From positions 7,694 through 71,693 of the forward strand of contig CAXTCI010000002.1 in NCBI GenBank assembly GCA_964242325.1: a stretch of 64,000 nt of DNA. The letters are read 5' to 3'. The notes beneath the pieces were generated by a model. It saw only the letters and a list, made by a program, of their open reading frames with translations, searched no databases and was not told the DNA's origin. Of the stretch, positions 1 through 8,653 are shown piece after piece; the stretch's first letter is position 1, and each line of letters begins with the position of its first letter. The DNA comes from DASWOJ01 sp964242325. Its GTDB lineage: Bacteria > Pseudomonadota > Alphaproteobacteria > Acetobacterales > Acetobacteraceae. The position numbers and the translations under genes were made by a program.

Positions 1-869
1 TCGTCCAGCACGGAGCCCTTGGTGTTCAGCTTGCTTTGCAGGCTGTCCTTGTTGTTCAGCGCCAAGCCGTCGCGGTTGCCCAGGATGTTGGTGCTGAACC
101 AGCCCTCGACATACAGGCTGCGGCTGCGGAAGGCCGGGGCCAGCACGGTCTTGATGAAGGTCTGGCCGGTCTTGCCGTCCTTGCCAGCGACCGGGACGTT
201 GCGCCGGGTGGCCAGGGTGGTCAGCGCCGGCACGTCGGCAGCGAGGCTCGGGGTGAAGTTGCCGTAGGGTACGCCCTCGACGATGGAAGCATAGGCATAC
301 AGCATCGCCGGGCTGATCGCCGGGTCACTGCTGTCCAAACCCTTCTCGAATCCCTCGACCGTGTGCAGCGCGGCGGCGCCCTGGTCGGGCCAACGCTCGA
401 CGGAGGCGAGGTTGACCATCACCAGGTTCTCGACACCCGAGGTTTCCCGGTAGCGGCGGATGTCGTCGCGGATGCGATCCACCGCTTCACGATGCGATCC
501 TGCGGCGACCTTGTTGGCGCCGTCCACGTTCTTGCAGAAGTCCACGCTGCCTACCGCGGGCCATGGCTTCATGCCGGACAGCGCCGGGTTGACCAGTTCG
601 GCCTGGTCGCGATCCAGCACGCGATGCTCACGAACGGCGCTGCTCAGGTCCTCGCCATGCAGGTCCCAGCCGGCGAAGTGCAGGTTGCGGTAGGCCGCGA
701 TCCCTGACGCGCCGACCCCTGCCAGAGGAAGCCCCGCCATATCGTTCGACCCGGCGCGCAGCATCTCGATTCCTGCCGCCGCCGTGGTGGCGACGGCGCC
801 GCCAAGGCCCACCACAAGCACACCCACACGTCGTCCAGTTGTGGACACGTCCAGACCGGTATCCGGCAT
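1..869 (-). CDS. ino1: Inositol-3-phosphate synthase, partial (3' end beyond the window)
   Basis: Converts glucose 6-phosphate to 1D-myo-inositol 3-phosphate with NAD+ in the cytoplasm. About 289 codons are visible, from an ATG at 869 to the left edge. The N-terminus carries a glycine-rich NAD-binding segment, GLGGAVATTAAAG (about residues 22-34). Further on are family-typical stretches: FAGWDLHGEDL, GVENLVMVNLASVE, VPYGNFTPS, and near the edge VEGWFSTNILGNRDG, which matches the conserved GNNDG/SNVLDD region. The 222 bp upstream separate it from another leftward gene, so it probably has its own promoter. The family assignment is firm; the C-terminal catalytic part cannot be checked here. Confidence 0.88.
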   Translation of the reverse strand, partial: MPDTGLDVSTTGRRVGVLVVGLGGAVATTAAAGIEMLRAGSNDMAGLPLAGVGASGIAAYRNLHFAGWDLHGEDLSSAVREHRVLDRDQAELVNPALSGMKPWPAVGSVDFCKNVDGANKVAAGSHREAVDRIRDDIRRYRETSGVENLVMVNLASVERWPDQGAAALHTVEGFEKGLDSSDPAISPAMLYAYASIVEGVPYGNFTPSLAADVPALTTLATRRNVPVAGKDGKTGQTFIKTVLAPAFRSRSLYVEGWFSTNILGNRDGLALNNKDSLQSKLNTKGSVLD

Positions 870-1091
870 CAGGATTTCTCTCGTTCGTTAAAAGCCGCAC
901 AAAGGCCGCGGCAGGCGGAAGGAAACGGACACATAGGCTTTGAACCGCTCAAGATAAGACAGTCGATTTTAGTGCTGGCAACCCAGCCCTGTTCACAGGC
1001 TCGTGACCCCATAAGGACCCGCACTGCTTGCGGATACAAGTGGGCGCGGCGTGTGGCGGGAATTGGGCGGGCTGCGGGCGGTGCTGTGGCA

Positions 1092-1496
1092 TTAGACTTG
1101 TTGTCCGCGCGAGCGGTCCACGTCGCGCATGTCACTCCCGCGCTCACCGTCCTCCGGGTCGTCGTCGGACAGATGATCCATGTTGACGGAGTGGTCGCCG
1201 CCAGCTTGCAGCACTTCCTTTTCCCGCGGCCCTGCGGTGCGGTCCACGACGTAGATGTCCTGCAATCCTTCGCTGTCGGCGACGCGTTTCGCTGCCTCAA
1301 TGGCTTCGTCCAGCGGCATCGGCGTGCCGTTTGTGCGCATCGGGCGCACGGACTCGCCGCGGCCGGGTGCTCCGGTCAAGAGGATCTCGGTGTGGGTATG
1401 GCGCGGGTCGTCTTCGTCGAGGCGGTGCATCACGATGACCCTGTGCCCGCCTTCCGGCATGGGGTCATGCGGGTCTAGCTGTCGGACTTCGACCAT
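1092..1496 (-). CDS. Conserved small acidic hypothetical protein
   Basis: A 134-residue soluble protein rich in Asp, Glu, His and Arg with no membrane segment. The start is supported by a strong Shine-Dalgarno sequence (AGGAGGAACCCCCAAC before the ATG). A central amphipathic stretch (LDEAIEAAKRVADSEGLQDIYVVDRTAG) looks like a helix-strand unit, and the C-terminal third is low-complexity and acidic (HLSDDDPEDGERGSD). I do not recognise a family. It lies between ino1 and a divergent MFS gene and is probably transcribed alone. A rightward frame covers the same DNA but has no ribosome-binding site. Confidence 0.65.
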   Translation of the reverse strand: MVEVRQLDPHDPMPEGGHRVIVMHRLDEDDPRHTHTEILLTGAPGRGESVRPMRTNGTPMPLDEAIEAAKRVADSEGLQDIYVVDRTAGPREKEVLQAGGDHSVNMDHLSDDDPEDGERGSDMRDVDRSRGQQV

Positions 1497-1647
1497 GTTG
1501 GGGGTTCCTCCTCAGGCATTTGTGCCCTAACGGTGGAGGGACCAGGGGGTTCATTCCCGCTGCCGCCCCCTTCGGAAACCCGCACCGCCGACGCGGCGTT
1601 GCCGTCCGATAACCTGGGGTGAAGCCAGGAGCAGGGAACACCTCACC

Positions 1648-2991
1648 ATGTCCGGCACGAATTCCGCCCCCATCCCATCCGGCGCCACAATCGAGAGCCA
1701 GACGATCAGCCTGTTCCTGCGCCGGATGATGCCTCTGCTCGGCCTGATGTATCTCATCGCTTATGTTGACCGGCAGAACGTCAGCTTCGCCAAGCTGCAG
1801 ATGCTGGGCAACCTGGGCATGACCGAAGCCGCATACGGCCTCGGCGCCTCCCTGTTCTTCATTGGCTACTTCCTGTTCGAGGTGCCGAGCAACCTGGTCC
1901 TGGGCCGGGTCGGCGCCCGCCGCTGGTTCGCACGCATCATGGTGACGTGGGGCCTGGTGACGACGGCGTTGGCCTACACGACAGGGCCGGTGATGTTCTA
2001 CATCCTGCGTTTCCTGCTGGGCGCGTGCGAGGCCGGGTTCTTCCCTGGGGTCCTGTACTTGCTGACGGTGTGGGTGCCGTTCGGGCACCGGGGACGTATG
2101 GTGGGGTGGTTCATGATCGCCTCCGTCATCGCCAACGCCGTCGGAGCGCCAATCTGCGGCAGCCTGCTGGACCTTGATGGGACTTTCGGCCTTCATGGCT
2201 GGCAGTGGGTGTTCCTGGCGACCGGAGTGCCGGCGGTGCTGATGGGCGTCGCTACCTGGTTCCTGCTGCCGGACGGGCCGGAAACGGCGAGCTTCCTGAG
2301 CCCGGCGCAACGCACCTGGCTGCGCGACACGATCGCGCGGGAGGACCAGGCCGGCGCCAAGGTCGCCCATGCCAACCCGTTGAAGGCGTTGGCAGATGGA
2401 CGTGTGCTGCTGCTGGCCCTGACCTTCGTGGGCTTTCCACTTGCCGCCTATGGCCTCAGCTACTGGCTGCCCACGGTGGTCAAGGGATTTGGGGTCAGCA
2501 ACACCGTGAACGGCTTCATCAACGTGCTGCCCTGGCTGGTGACGGGCGTCGCCCTGTGGTGGCTGCCCCGGCACAGCGAGCGCACGGGGGAGAAGACATG
2601 GCATATCGTGCTGCCGGTGGCGCTGGGTGCGGCCTGCCTCGTGGGCAGCGTGATGGTGTCCGGCGGCACGAGTGGCGACAATGCCTTGCGCTTCGCGCTG
2701 TTGTGCATTGCGGCGGCGTGCATCTTTTCCGCACAGCCGATCTTCTGGACCCTGCCGAGCAGCTTCCTGCGCGGTAGTAGCGCGGCGGCGGGTTTGGCGG
2801 TCATCAATGCGACGGGCAACCTCGGCGGGTTCGTGGCGCAGAACGTGGTGCCGCTTATCAAGGACCGCACAGGGAACGACCTGACGCCGATGCTGTTCCT
2901 GGCGGGGTGCCTGACGGTCGCCGGGCTGATGGTGTTCGTGGTGCAGGGTCTGCTGGGACGCACGTCCCGCGCTGCGTTGCCGGCCGAATAA
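1648..2991 (+). CDS. MFS transporter, anion:cation symporter (ACS) type
   Basis: A 447-residue integral inner-membrane protein with about 12 predicted helices, starting with a hydrophilic tail of about 30 residues. The first helix region LGLMYLIAYVDRQNVSFAKL and the loop FFIGYFLFEVPSNLVLGRVGAR are hallmarks of the ACS family (phthalate, tartrate, glucarate and 4-hydroxyphenylacetate permeases). The motif YFLFEVPSN and the following RFLLGACEAGFFPGVLYLLTVW are well conserved. The substrate is probably a carboxylated organic anion taken up with H+, but it cannot be assigned from sequence alone. A small gene follows after 16 bp and is probably co-transcribed. Confidence 0.88.
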   Translation: MSGTNSAPIPSGATIESQTISLFLRRMMPLLGLMYLIAYVDRQNVSFAKLQMLGNLGMTEAAYGLGASLFFIGYFLFEVPSNLVLGRVGARRWFARIMVTWGLVTTALAYTTGPVMFYILRFLLGACEAGFFPGVLYLLTVWVPFGHRGRMVGWFMIASVIANAVGAPICGSLLDLDGTFGLHGWQWVFLATGVPAVLMGVATWFLLPDGPETASFLSPAQRTWLRDTIAREDQAGAKVAHANPLKALADGRVLLLALTFVGFPLAAYGLSYWLPTVVKGFGVSNTVNGFINVLPWLVTGVALWWLPRHSERTGEKTWHIVLPVALGAACLVGSVMVSGGTSGDNALRFALLCIAAACIFSAQPIFWTLPSSFLRGSSAAAGLAVINATGNLGGFVAQNVVPLIKDRTGNDLTPMLFLAGCLTVAGLMVFVVQGLLGRTSRAALPAE

Positions 2992-3007
2992 GAAAAGGAG
3001 TGCCAGC

Positions 3008-3337
3008 ATGGATGACGGTTTGAGGCAGGGCGACGGGATCGCCGGCAAGCACGGCGCAGCGCGGGCGCTGGCGGAGCAGGCACTGGCGGCACAGGCACGC
3101 GGCGACGAGAACGAGGCCGACCGGCTGTTTGCCGAGGCGGACAGGGCGGACCCGGATGCCGTCATCGCCGTGCTGCAGGAGCATGGCGGCACGCAGCCCA
3201 GCCGCGGGACGGACACGGCGCCGCAGGACGACGACGAGATCGCGGCGATGTCGCGCACGGTGGAGCCGGGGTCGGACGCGCCGTCCCGGGCTGGAGTGTC
3301 AGGCCGTGGAAGCGGCGCGGACAACCAAGGCGGCTGA
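3008..3337 (+). CDS. Small hypothetical protein
   Basis: A 109-residue soluble, Ala/Asp/Glu-rich protein with an AAAAGGAG ribosome-binding site ten bases before its ATG, just after the MFS transporter. The first half (AARALAEQALAAQARGDENEADRLFAEADRADPDAVIAVLQEHG) reads like a single TPR-like helical hairpin. The second half is polar and probably disordered. No known family was recognised. The tight spacing suggests co-transcription with the transporter. Confidence 0.6.
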   Translation: MDDGLRQGDGIAGKHGAARALAEQALAAQARGDENEADRLFAEADRADPDAVIAVLQEHGGTQPSRGTDTAPQDDDEIAAMSRTVEPGSDAPSRAGVSGRGSGADNQGG

Positions 3338-3658
3338 TGGCCAGTCTGCCCCGGGATGACTTGGAACCAGGGCGGAACGCAGAACCGACGGCAGCCAAGC
3401 TAGGCCGTTGGCTTTCTGGCCCTTCAAGCCGCAAGCGGTGCGGCAATTTAGGATCGGCTGCACAGGCCTGACCCGCCGGGCTGGCCAGACGCCGTGCTCG
3501 TTGCGCGAGGGCCTGGAAAGCGGTGGCATTTGGAGCGTGGTTGTGGTTCCGGCCGCGCAAAGGCTCGGATGCGGCCTCAGAACAGACCGGCGGGCATTGA
3601 ATCTGCTGGGGCCGGCCTGCATATCGCAGCCGCCAATCCCAATCCGGAGCCTGCCTGC
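3338..3658 (+). other. Intergenic region upstream of htpG
   Basis: No gene is supported here. Open frames run through it, including an in-frame extension of htpG, but without a ribosome-binding site or family similarity. It presumably contains the htpG promoter; I could not identify a confident heat-shock promoter. Confidence 0.5.
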
Positions 3659-5524
3659 ATGAGCGACGCGCCAGCCGACCAGACCGCCCCCGAGCGCCCA
3701 ACACCTGAACGTCACGAGTTCAGCGCCGAGGTCGGTCGCCTGCTCGACCTCGTCGTCCATTCCCTGTACTCCGAGCGCGAGATCTTCCTGCGCGAGTTGG
3801 TCGCCAACGCCGCCGACGCCACTGACCGCCGCCGGTTCGAGGCGCTGACTGACCCGGCGCTGGCGCAGCCCGGGGACGCCAAGGTCCGCATCATCCCCGA
3901 CAAGGCCGCCCGAACCATCACCATCGCCGATGACGGCATCGGGATGAGCAAGCAGGAACTGGCCGAGAATCTCGGCACCATTGCGCGGTCCGGCACCCGC
4001 GTGTTCGGCGCGGAGGCGGCCAAGGCCAAGCCGGATGAGAAGGTCGAGCTGATCGGCCAGTTCGGCGTCGGCTTCTACAGCGCGTTCATGGTGGCCGACC
4101 GGGTGGAGGCGACCAGTCGCCGTGCCGGGTCGGACGAGGCTTGGACCTGGGCCAGCGAGGGCGCCGGGGCCTATACCCTGTCCTCCGCGGAGCGCGACCG
4201 GCCCGGCACCACCGTCACCCTGCACATGAAGCCCGATGCCGACGAGTTCCTGGAGCCGGTCCGGCTGCAGACCATCGTCAAGAAGTGGGCCGACCACATC
4301 ACCGTCCCCATCACCATCGCCGAGGAGGGCGAGGATAAGCCCGCCAACGAGGGCACTGCCCTGTGGCGCAAGTCCAAGTCGGAGGTGACGGAGGAGCAGT
4401 ACAAGGACTTCTACCGCCACCTCGGCAACATCTTCGACGAGCCCTGGGCTACCCTGCACTGGCGTGCGGAGGGTGCGCTGGAGTTCTCGGCCCTGCTGTT
4501 CGTGCCTGGGATGAAGCCGTTCGACGCCGTGGAAGGCCCGCGCGAAAGCCGGGTGCGCCTGCATGTCCGCCGCATGTTCATCACCGATGAGGCCGGGCTG
4601 CTGCCGCCCTGGCTGCGCTTCGTGCAGGGGGTAGTGGACACCGAGGACCTGCCGCTGAACGTCAGCCGCGAGATGCTGCAGGCGACCCCAGTGCTGGCCC
4701 GCATCCGCAAGGCCGTGACCGGGCGCATGATGAGCGAGTTGAAGTCTCGCGCCAAGGATGAGGCCGATTTCGCCAAGCTGTGGGAGAACTTCGGCCCTGT
4801 GCTGAAGGAGGGGGTCTGGGAGGACAGCGAGCACCGCAAGGAAATCGCCGGGCTGATGCGGGTGCGATCCTCCACGCAGGAGGGGCTGACGGGCCTGGAC
4901 GCCTATGTGTCCCGCATGAGGCCGGGCCAGGAGGCGATCTACTTCCTGACCGGCGACGACGCCGAGGCGATGGCGAAGTCGCCGCAGTTGGAGGGTTTTG
5001 GCGCAAGGGGGGTCGAGGTGCTGCTACTGACCGACCCGGTGGATAGCTTCTGGCCGGAGCGGCTGCACGACTGGGATGGCAAGCCGCTGCGCAGCGTGAC
5101 TGCCGGTATCGCCGACCTATCGAAGATCGAGCCGACGGCGCAGCCGGAAGGGGATGCGGCAGATGTCACCAAGCTGCTGCCTGCCTTGCAGGCTGCGCTG
5201 GGCGACGCCGTCAAGGAAGTCCGTGCGACCGACCGGCTGGTGGACAGCGCCGTGGTGCTGGCGGCGGGTGGCTATGGCCCGGACCTGCAGATGCAGCGCT
5301 TGATGCGCCGCCATGGCAAGTCAGGCTTTGGCGGCGCGGTGCTGGAGGTGAACCCGCGCCATCCGCTGATCCGCTCGCTGGCCGCCCGCGCCGATGCGGA
5401 CGGCGACGTGACCGAGGCCGCGCACACCCTGTTGGACTTAGCCCGCGTGCAGGACGGCGACATGCCGACGGATCCGGCGGCCTTCGCACGGCGGATCACG
5501 GCGGCGCTGGCGGCGATGGGGTAG
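3659..5524 (+). CDS. htpG: Molecular chaperone HtpG (Hsp90 family)
   Basis: A 621-residue cytosolic ATP-dependent chaperone, the usual length for bacterial Hsp90. The start MSDAPADQ at 3659 was chosen because the Hsp90 N-domain begins right after it; the open frame extends 55 codons further upstream without homology. The GHKL ATPase motifs are present: REIFLRELVANAADA (catalytic Glu/Asn, about residues 40-54), DDGIGM (about 92-97) and GQFGVGFYSAFMVAD (about 130-144). The middle domain follows (PLNVSREMLQ) and the C-terminal dimerisation domain ends at LAAMG. The frame is intact, with no neighbour that suggests a specialised client. Confidence 0.97.
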   Translation: MSDAPADQTAPERPTPERHEFSAEVGRLLDLVVHSLYSEREIFLRELVANAADATDRRRFEALTDPALAQPGDAKVRIIPDKAARTITIADDGIGMSKQELAENLGTIARSGTRVFGAEAAKAKPDEKVELIGQFGVGFYSAFMVADRVEATSRRAGSDEAWTWASEGAGAYTLSSAERDRPGTTVTLHMKPDADEFLEPVRLQTIVKKWADHITVPITIAEEGEDKPANEGTALWRKSKSEVTEEQYKDFYRHLGNIFDEPWATLHWRAEGALEFSALLFVPGMKPFDAVEGPRESRVRLHVRRMFITDEAGLLPPWLRFVQGVVDTEDLPLNVSREMLQATPVLARIRKAVTGRMMSELKSRAKDEADFAKLWENFGPVLKEGVWEDSEHRKEIAGLMRVRSSTQEGLTGLDAYVSRMRPGQEAIYFLTGDDAEAMAKSPQLEGFGARGVEVLLLTDPVDSFWPERLHDWDGKPLRSVTAGIADLSKIEPTAQPEGDAADVTKLLPALQAALGDAVKEVRATDRLVDSAVVLAAGGYGPDLQMQRLMRRHGKSGFGGAVLEVNPRHPLIRSLAARADADGDVTEAAHTLLDLARVQDGDMPTDPAAFARRITAALAAMG

Positions 5525-5680
5525 CTCTTCTCCCTCTTCTTTCGGGAGAGAGTTAGGGTGAGGGGGTCTTGGCTGCGTAGCGGGGCGTTGCGGGTGCGAG
5601 CGGCACGAGGCTTCTTTTAGTGGAGAACAGTGCTTGTCCTCTCCCTTACCCCGACCCTCGCCCGGAGGGAGAGGGAGAAG
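5525..5680. repeat. REPIN-like inverted repeat pair, copy 1
   Basis: Two arms in opposite orientation, 5525-5566 and 5637-5680, separated by about 70 bp. Each arm combines a small palindrome of the form CCCTCTCCnnnnGGGAGAGGG with a GTTnGGGTGAGGG tail. The same arms recur at 39698-39841, 40762-40916 and 57738-57895. It lies between htpG and the exonuclease gene on the same strand. The left arm and its inner flank (GTGAGGGGGTCTTGGCTGCG) are identical to the reverse complement of the right side of copy 4. Confidence 0.85.
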
Positions 5681-5725
5681 CTAAGCGGCTTGACTCCGTC
5701 GAGGCTGCAAACAACGCTTCATGGC

Positions 5726-6334
5726 ATGGACCAGGCCGCAGTCACTCGCAACCCCGCCTTCAGCTACATCCCAGTCCGTCAGCAAGCCGTGGTGCTTGAT
5801 ACGGAGACTACCGGCGTTGGGGATGCCGACCGCATCGTGTCGCTGGCCGCCATACCGCTGGATGCCGGGTTGCGGCCGTCCGGGCCGGGAGTCCATTTGG
5901 TGTTCAACCCCGGCCGTCCCAGCCATCCCTGCGCCCTGGCCGTGCATGGACTGACTGACAAGTTCCTGGCTCGGCAGCCGCGCTTTGCCAATCATGCGGA
6001 GGACATCAGGTCCGTCTTCCGCGATAACATGCTGGTCGCGCATAACCTATCTTTTGATTTGCGCATGCTGGCGCAGGAGTTCACCGCGCTTGGCTTGCCG
6101 GCGCCTGGCGGCAGGGGCGGGCGCTACTGCACCATGCGGGAGTTCCGCGCCCGCCACGCCGGGCAGTCGGCGAAGCTGGACCTGGTGCTGCGGCGTCTCG
6201 GTCTGCCTGCCCGAGCCGGTCAGGCGCATGGAGCGTTCGAGGATGCAGTATTGGCCATGCATGTGCTGCATCGGCTGCACCACCTGGCGGACCTGCATCT
6301 GATGGCGCCGGCGCCGTTCCAGAATGCACGGTGA
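5726..6334 (+). CDS. DnaQ-type 3'-5' exonuclease (DEDDh)
   Basis: A 202-residue exonuclease of the DNA polymerase III epsilon superfamily. All three Exo motifs are present: ExoI VVLDTETTG (Asp25, Glu27), ExoII VAHNLSFDLRML (Asp111) and ExoIII AHGAFEDAVL (His168 and Asp173, with the DEDDh spacing). There is no beta-clamp or polymerase domain, so this is a stand-alone exonuclease rather than the replicative subunit. The start at 5726 lacks a good ribosome-binding site; the frame is open upstream to 5630, through repeat arm 1b, but homology begins near residue 15. A role in DNA repair or RNA trimming is possible. Confidence 0.85.
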   Translation: MDQAAVTRNPAFSYIPVRQQAVVLDTETTGVGDADRIVSLAAIPLDAGLRPSGPGVHLVFNPGRPSHPCALAVHGLTDKFLARQPRFANHAEDIRSVFRDNMLVAHNLSFDLRMLAQEFTALGLPAPGGRGGRYCTMREFRARHAGQSAKLDLVLRRLGLPARAGQAHGAFEDAVLAMHVLHRLHHLADLHLMAPAPFQNAR

Positions 6335-6595
6335 CACAGGCAATCCAAGTCCCGGTTTGAGGACGCGCTAGGCGGAGCCAAGAGCCGGCGGCGTGCCTGT
6401 GCTGGCTGCGCGTCGCTGCCGGGCCTAGGAACTGGTGGATGTCCTACTGGCGTGTGTCCGTGAGACCAGCATGTCATTGCAACGCCCTCGTTGCCCGTGG
6501 GACGCCGCGGAGGAGAGCCGGCCTGGCAGAATCCTCGGCGGGGCAGTAAGCACTTCCGGCCCAGCCGGTCTCGCAACGCACCATACGGACGCACC

Positions 6596-6829
6596 ATGGC
6601 GCACCTTGTCTATAACGAACGCGTCAAACTGCTGGCTCTCACCCTAAACACGACGGCCATTGCTGTTATCGTGACTGGCGCGGTCGCGCCGACGGTGGGC
6701 GCGGTCTATGGCACGCTCGCATCGGTGCCTGCCTGGTGGCTGGTGACGGTAGGTTCAACTTGTTTTGCGGTCGGAGCAGGTTTACATCTGGCAGCGCAGT
6801 ATGCCTTGGGGAGGCTGCGAGATGGCTGA
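6596..6829 (+). CDS. Small two-helix membrane protein
   Basis: A 77-residue protein starting MAHLVYNERVKLLALTLN, with two hydrophobic segments (about residues 17-36 and 42-64) joined by a short loop and a charged C-terminus (LGRLRDG). The N-terminal NERVKLLA segment is a short amphipathic stretch. The topology is that of a small inner-membrane hairpin protein. Its stop overlaps the start of a still smaller ORF by eight bases, suggesting translational coupling. I cannot name a family; upstream in-frame extension is possible but lacks support. Confidence 0.6.
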   Translation: MAHLVYNERVKLLALTLNTTAIAVIVTGAVAPTVGAVYGTLASVPAWWLVTVGSTCFAVGAGLHLAAQYALGRLRDG

Positions 6830-6911
6830 TTTCTTCTTGACGGCACTGAGCGGGCCTATAGCCCTGCTCGGCCTAGGATTATTTGGCCTGTGGGCTATGC
6901 GCTGGATGTAA
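6822..6911 (+). CDS. 29-residue single-span membrane miniprotein, overlapping the previous gene
   Basis: The frame ATGGCTGAT..TAA encodes 29 residues beginning MADFFLTALSGP and ending WAMRWM. Residues 5-26 are uniformly hydrophobic and make one transmembrane helix. It overlaps the end of the two-helix membrane gene by eight bases (ATGGCTGA), an arrangement typical of coupled translation. It is too short for standard gene callers. The evidence is its position, the hydrophobic coherence and the clean start and stop; no homolog was recognised. Confidence 0.5.
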   Translation: MADFFLTALSGPIALLGLGLFGLWAMRWM

Positions 6912-7462
6912 GCTCCGGATTAAGCTCGGCTCGCCTCGTCGGCTTGAGTTCGCCAACTATCCGGACTGCATAGTCTGGACTGGTCTTGCTCGCCGAAATT
7001 CGCGACATTCTGCGGCGGCCACTACTGACGCCGACATCAGCATGATAAGCGTCAGTAGCATGACGTGCGACCTTCCCGTTTCCTGCCCGGCCTGGGCGTA
7101 TAGCCAGACTTAACTAGGTTTCCTGTCCCAGCACAAGGACTTTCTTCCTTGTTAGGACTCTTTTCTAGAGGGCTTGCAGGTAGGCTCGTCAGCGGCCGAG
7201 CGCGGCAATATCGCGGGCGTCCCTCATGTCCTCCGCTTTAGCCAAGAGGGACAGACACGGCCCATCCTCCGGCACCGCCGATTTGAAGCCGAGTAGCGGC
7301 GGCACCTGGGTCAGCAGCAGGCCAACAAACACGGACGGCAGCGCCGAAGCCTCTCCTGCGTTCCGAAACTACACCATGTTCGCGGACGCCACTTCGAAAG
7401 GTGCGGCCGCCTTACGCGACAGCGGTTTAGAAGGACGTGCTGAGCCGTCTGTGCCCGCCGGC
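6912..7462. other. Intergenic region with a hairpin at 7022-7058
   Basis: There is no convincing gene in these 551 bp. They contain a perfect ten-base inverted repeat, CTACTGACGC (7022-7031) and GCGTCAGTAG (7049-7058), with a 17-base loop. Lying downstream of the small membrane genes and downstream of the leftward catabolic operon, it could be a terminator or mRNA 3' structure, although no T-run follows. Confidence 0.5.
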
Positions 7463-8653
7463 TCATCCATGCAGGACAGGCGCTGTCGCAGGCTCAGGCT
7501 GTGAATGGCCAAGCCAGCGCCAACCGCGCGCTGCCGCCCAGTCGGGTGCCACGTTGTCGAAACGGGAGAGGCGCAACGGGCGCAGGTCGGCAAAGTCGCA
7601 GGCGCCATCGGTCACGAGCTGCTGCACGGCGTGGCCAGTGGCAGGCGAGAGGCCGAAGCCGATGCTTGAGAGGGTCACGAGGACCACGTTTGCCGGGTCG
7701 TGCAGCCGGTCGATGATCGGCCGCCCGTCGGGCGTGTTCTCGATCACCCCGGCCCAACTGCGAATGACGCGGGCGTGGCGGGCGCGGGGGAACATCTCGA
7801 CCAGATGCTTGGCGATGTTGCCCATGAGCGGCGTGCTAAGCCGGGGCGGAACGCCCATGCCGGCCTCCTCGTCGAGCCATTCGTGCGGGCCGCCGCCGTA
7901 GGCGAGATTGCCGCGCCGCGTTTGCCGCCCGTAAAGGCCGTTGCCGTCGGCGCCGCCAACCTGCATCAGCGGCAGCGGCTCGGTGACGATCATCTCTGCC
8001 CGCGCCGAGACGACGGGGAACGACACGCCGAGCATGGCAGCGAGCTTGCCGCCCTGCGGCCCCGCGGCGATCACGACGTGATCGCAGCCGAACGTGCCGC
8101 GATCGGTTTGCACGCCGACGACCCGGCCGCCCCGCCGCTCGAACCCCAGCACCGTCGTGTGCTGCATCAGCCGTCCGCCCAGGTCCTGCATCGCCCAGGC
8201 ATAGGCCTGTACCGTGCGGTGCGGGTTGGCATGTCCGCCGAAATGATGCCAGGCCGCGCCGACCACGTTGTCGCCGGTGAGCGGCACGAGGTCGCGCAGT
8301 TGCGCCGCATCGAGGATCTCGGTGCTGAAGCCGTGCCGCTCGCCGCTGCGGATCGGGCGTTGCACGCTGGCCCAGTCGTTCTCATCGAGTGCGATGCGTA
8401 TGCGGCCGCGGCAGAACTCGGTCGGATAGCCGAGCAACTCGTCCATCTGCGGCCAGAGGCGTTGCTCCTCTGCGAATAACGGGCTGAACCAGTGGGTGCA
8501 GCCGCCGCCGTTGCGGCCCGAGGCCTCCCAGCCGACGATGCCCTTGTCCACCACCAGCACGTCCACCCCGGCTCGGGCAAGCCACCAGCCGGCGCTGAGC
8601 CCAGACGCGCCGCCCCCGACGATGACGACGCTGGCGCCGGACGCTTCGCTCAC
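7463..8653 (-). CDS. FAD-dependent amine/amino-acid oxidase (DadA/HcnC/opine-oxidase B type)
   Basis: A 396-residue DAO-family flavoprotein. The N-terminal Rossmann motif VVIVGGGASGLSAGWWLA (about 9-26) is followed by a second FAD-contact segment, VGWEASGRNGGG. The C-terminal segment SSIGFGLSPATGHAVQQLV is typical of DadA, SoxB and HcnC-type oxidases. The start is GTG at 8653, sharing GTGA with the stop of the preceding [2Fe-2S] oxidoreductase, so the two are translationally coupled. This two-subunit arrangement matches opine oxidase (OoxAB), hydrogen cyanide synthase (HcnBC) and D-hydroxyproline dehydrogenase. It probably oxidises a secondary amine or N-alkyl amino acid delivered by the upstream ABC importer. 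The substrate is unknown. Confidence 0.85.
   Translation of the reverse strand: MSEASGASVVIVGGGASGLSAGWWLARAGVDVLVVDKGIVGWEASGRNGGGCTHWFSPLFAEEQRLWPQMDELLGYPTEFCRGRIRIALDENDWASVQRPIRSGERHGFSTEILDAAQLRDLVPLTGDNVVGAAWHHFGGHANPHRTVQAYAWAMQDLGGRLMQHTTVLGFERRGGRVVGVQTDRGTFGCDHVVIAAGPQGGKLAAMLGVSFPVVSARAEMIVTEPLPLMQVGGADGNGLYGRQTRRGNLAYGGGPHEWLDEEAGMGVPPRLSTPLMGNIAKHLVEMFPRARHARVIRSWAGVIENTPDGRPIIDRLHDPANVVLVTLSSIGFGLSPATGHAVQQLVTDGACDFADLRPLRLSRFDNVAPDWAAARGWRWLGHSQPEPATAPVLHG

Noticed and set aside
36..1478. Plus-strand frames at 36-707 and 972-1478
   Set aside because: They lie opposite inositol-3-phosphate synthase and the small acidic gene, which have family similarity or a strong ribosome-binding site respectively.
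1465..4834. Two long minus-strand frames (1465-3324 and 3299-4834)
   Set aside because: They are antisense to the MFS transporter and htpG and read as composition-driven shadows without homology or ribosome-binding sites.
7226..7608. Short frames at 7226-7504 (+) and 7369-7608 (-)
   Set aside because: Low-complexity translations without a ribosome-binding site, partly overlapping the end of the oxidase gene.
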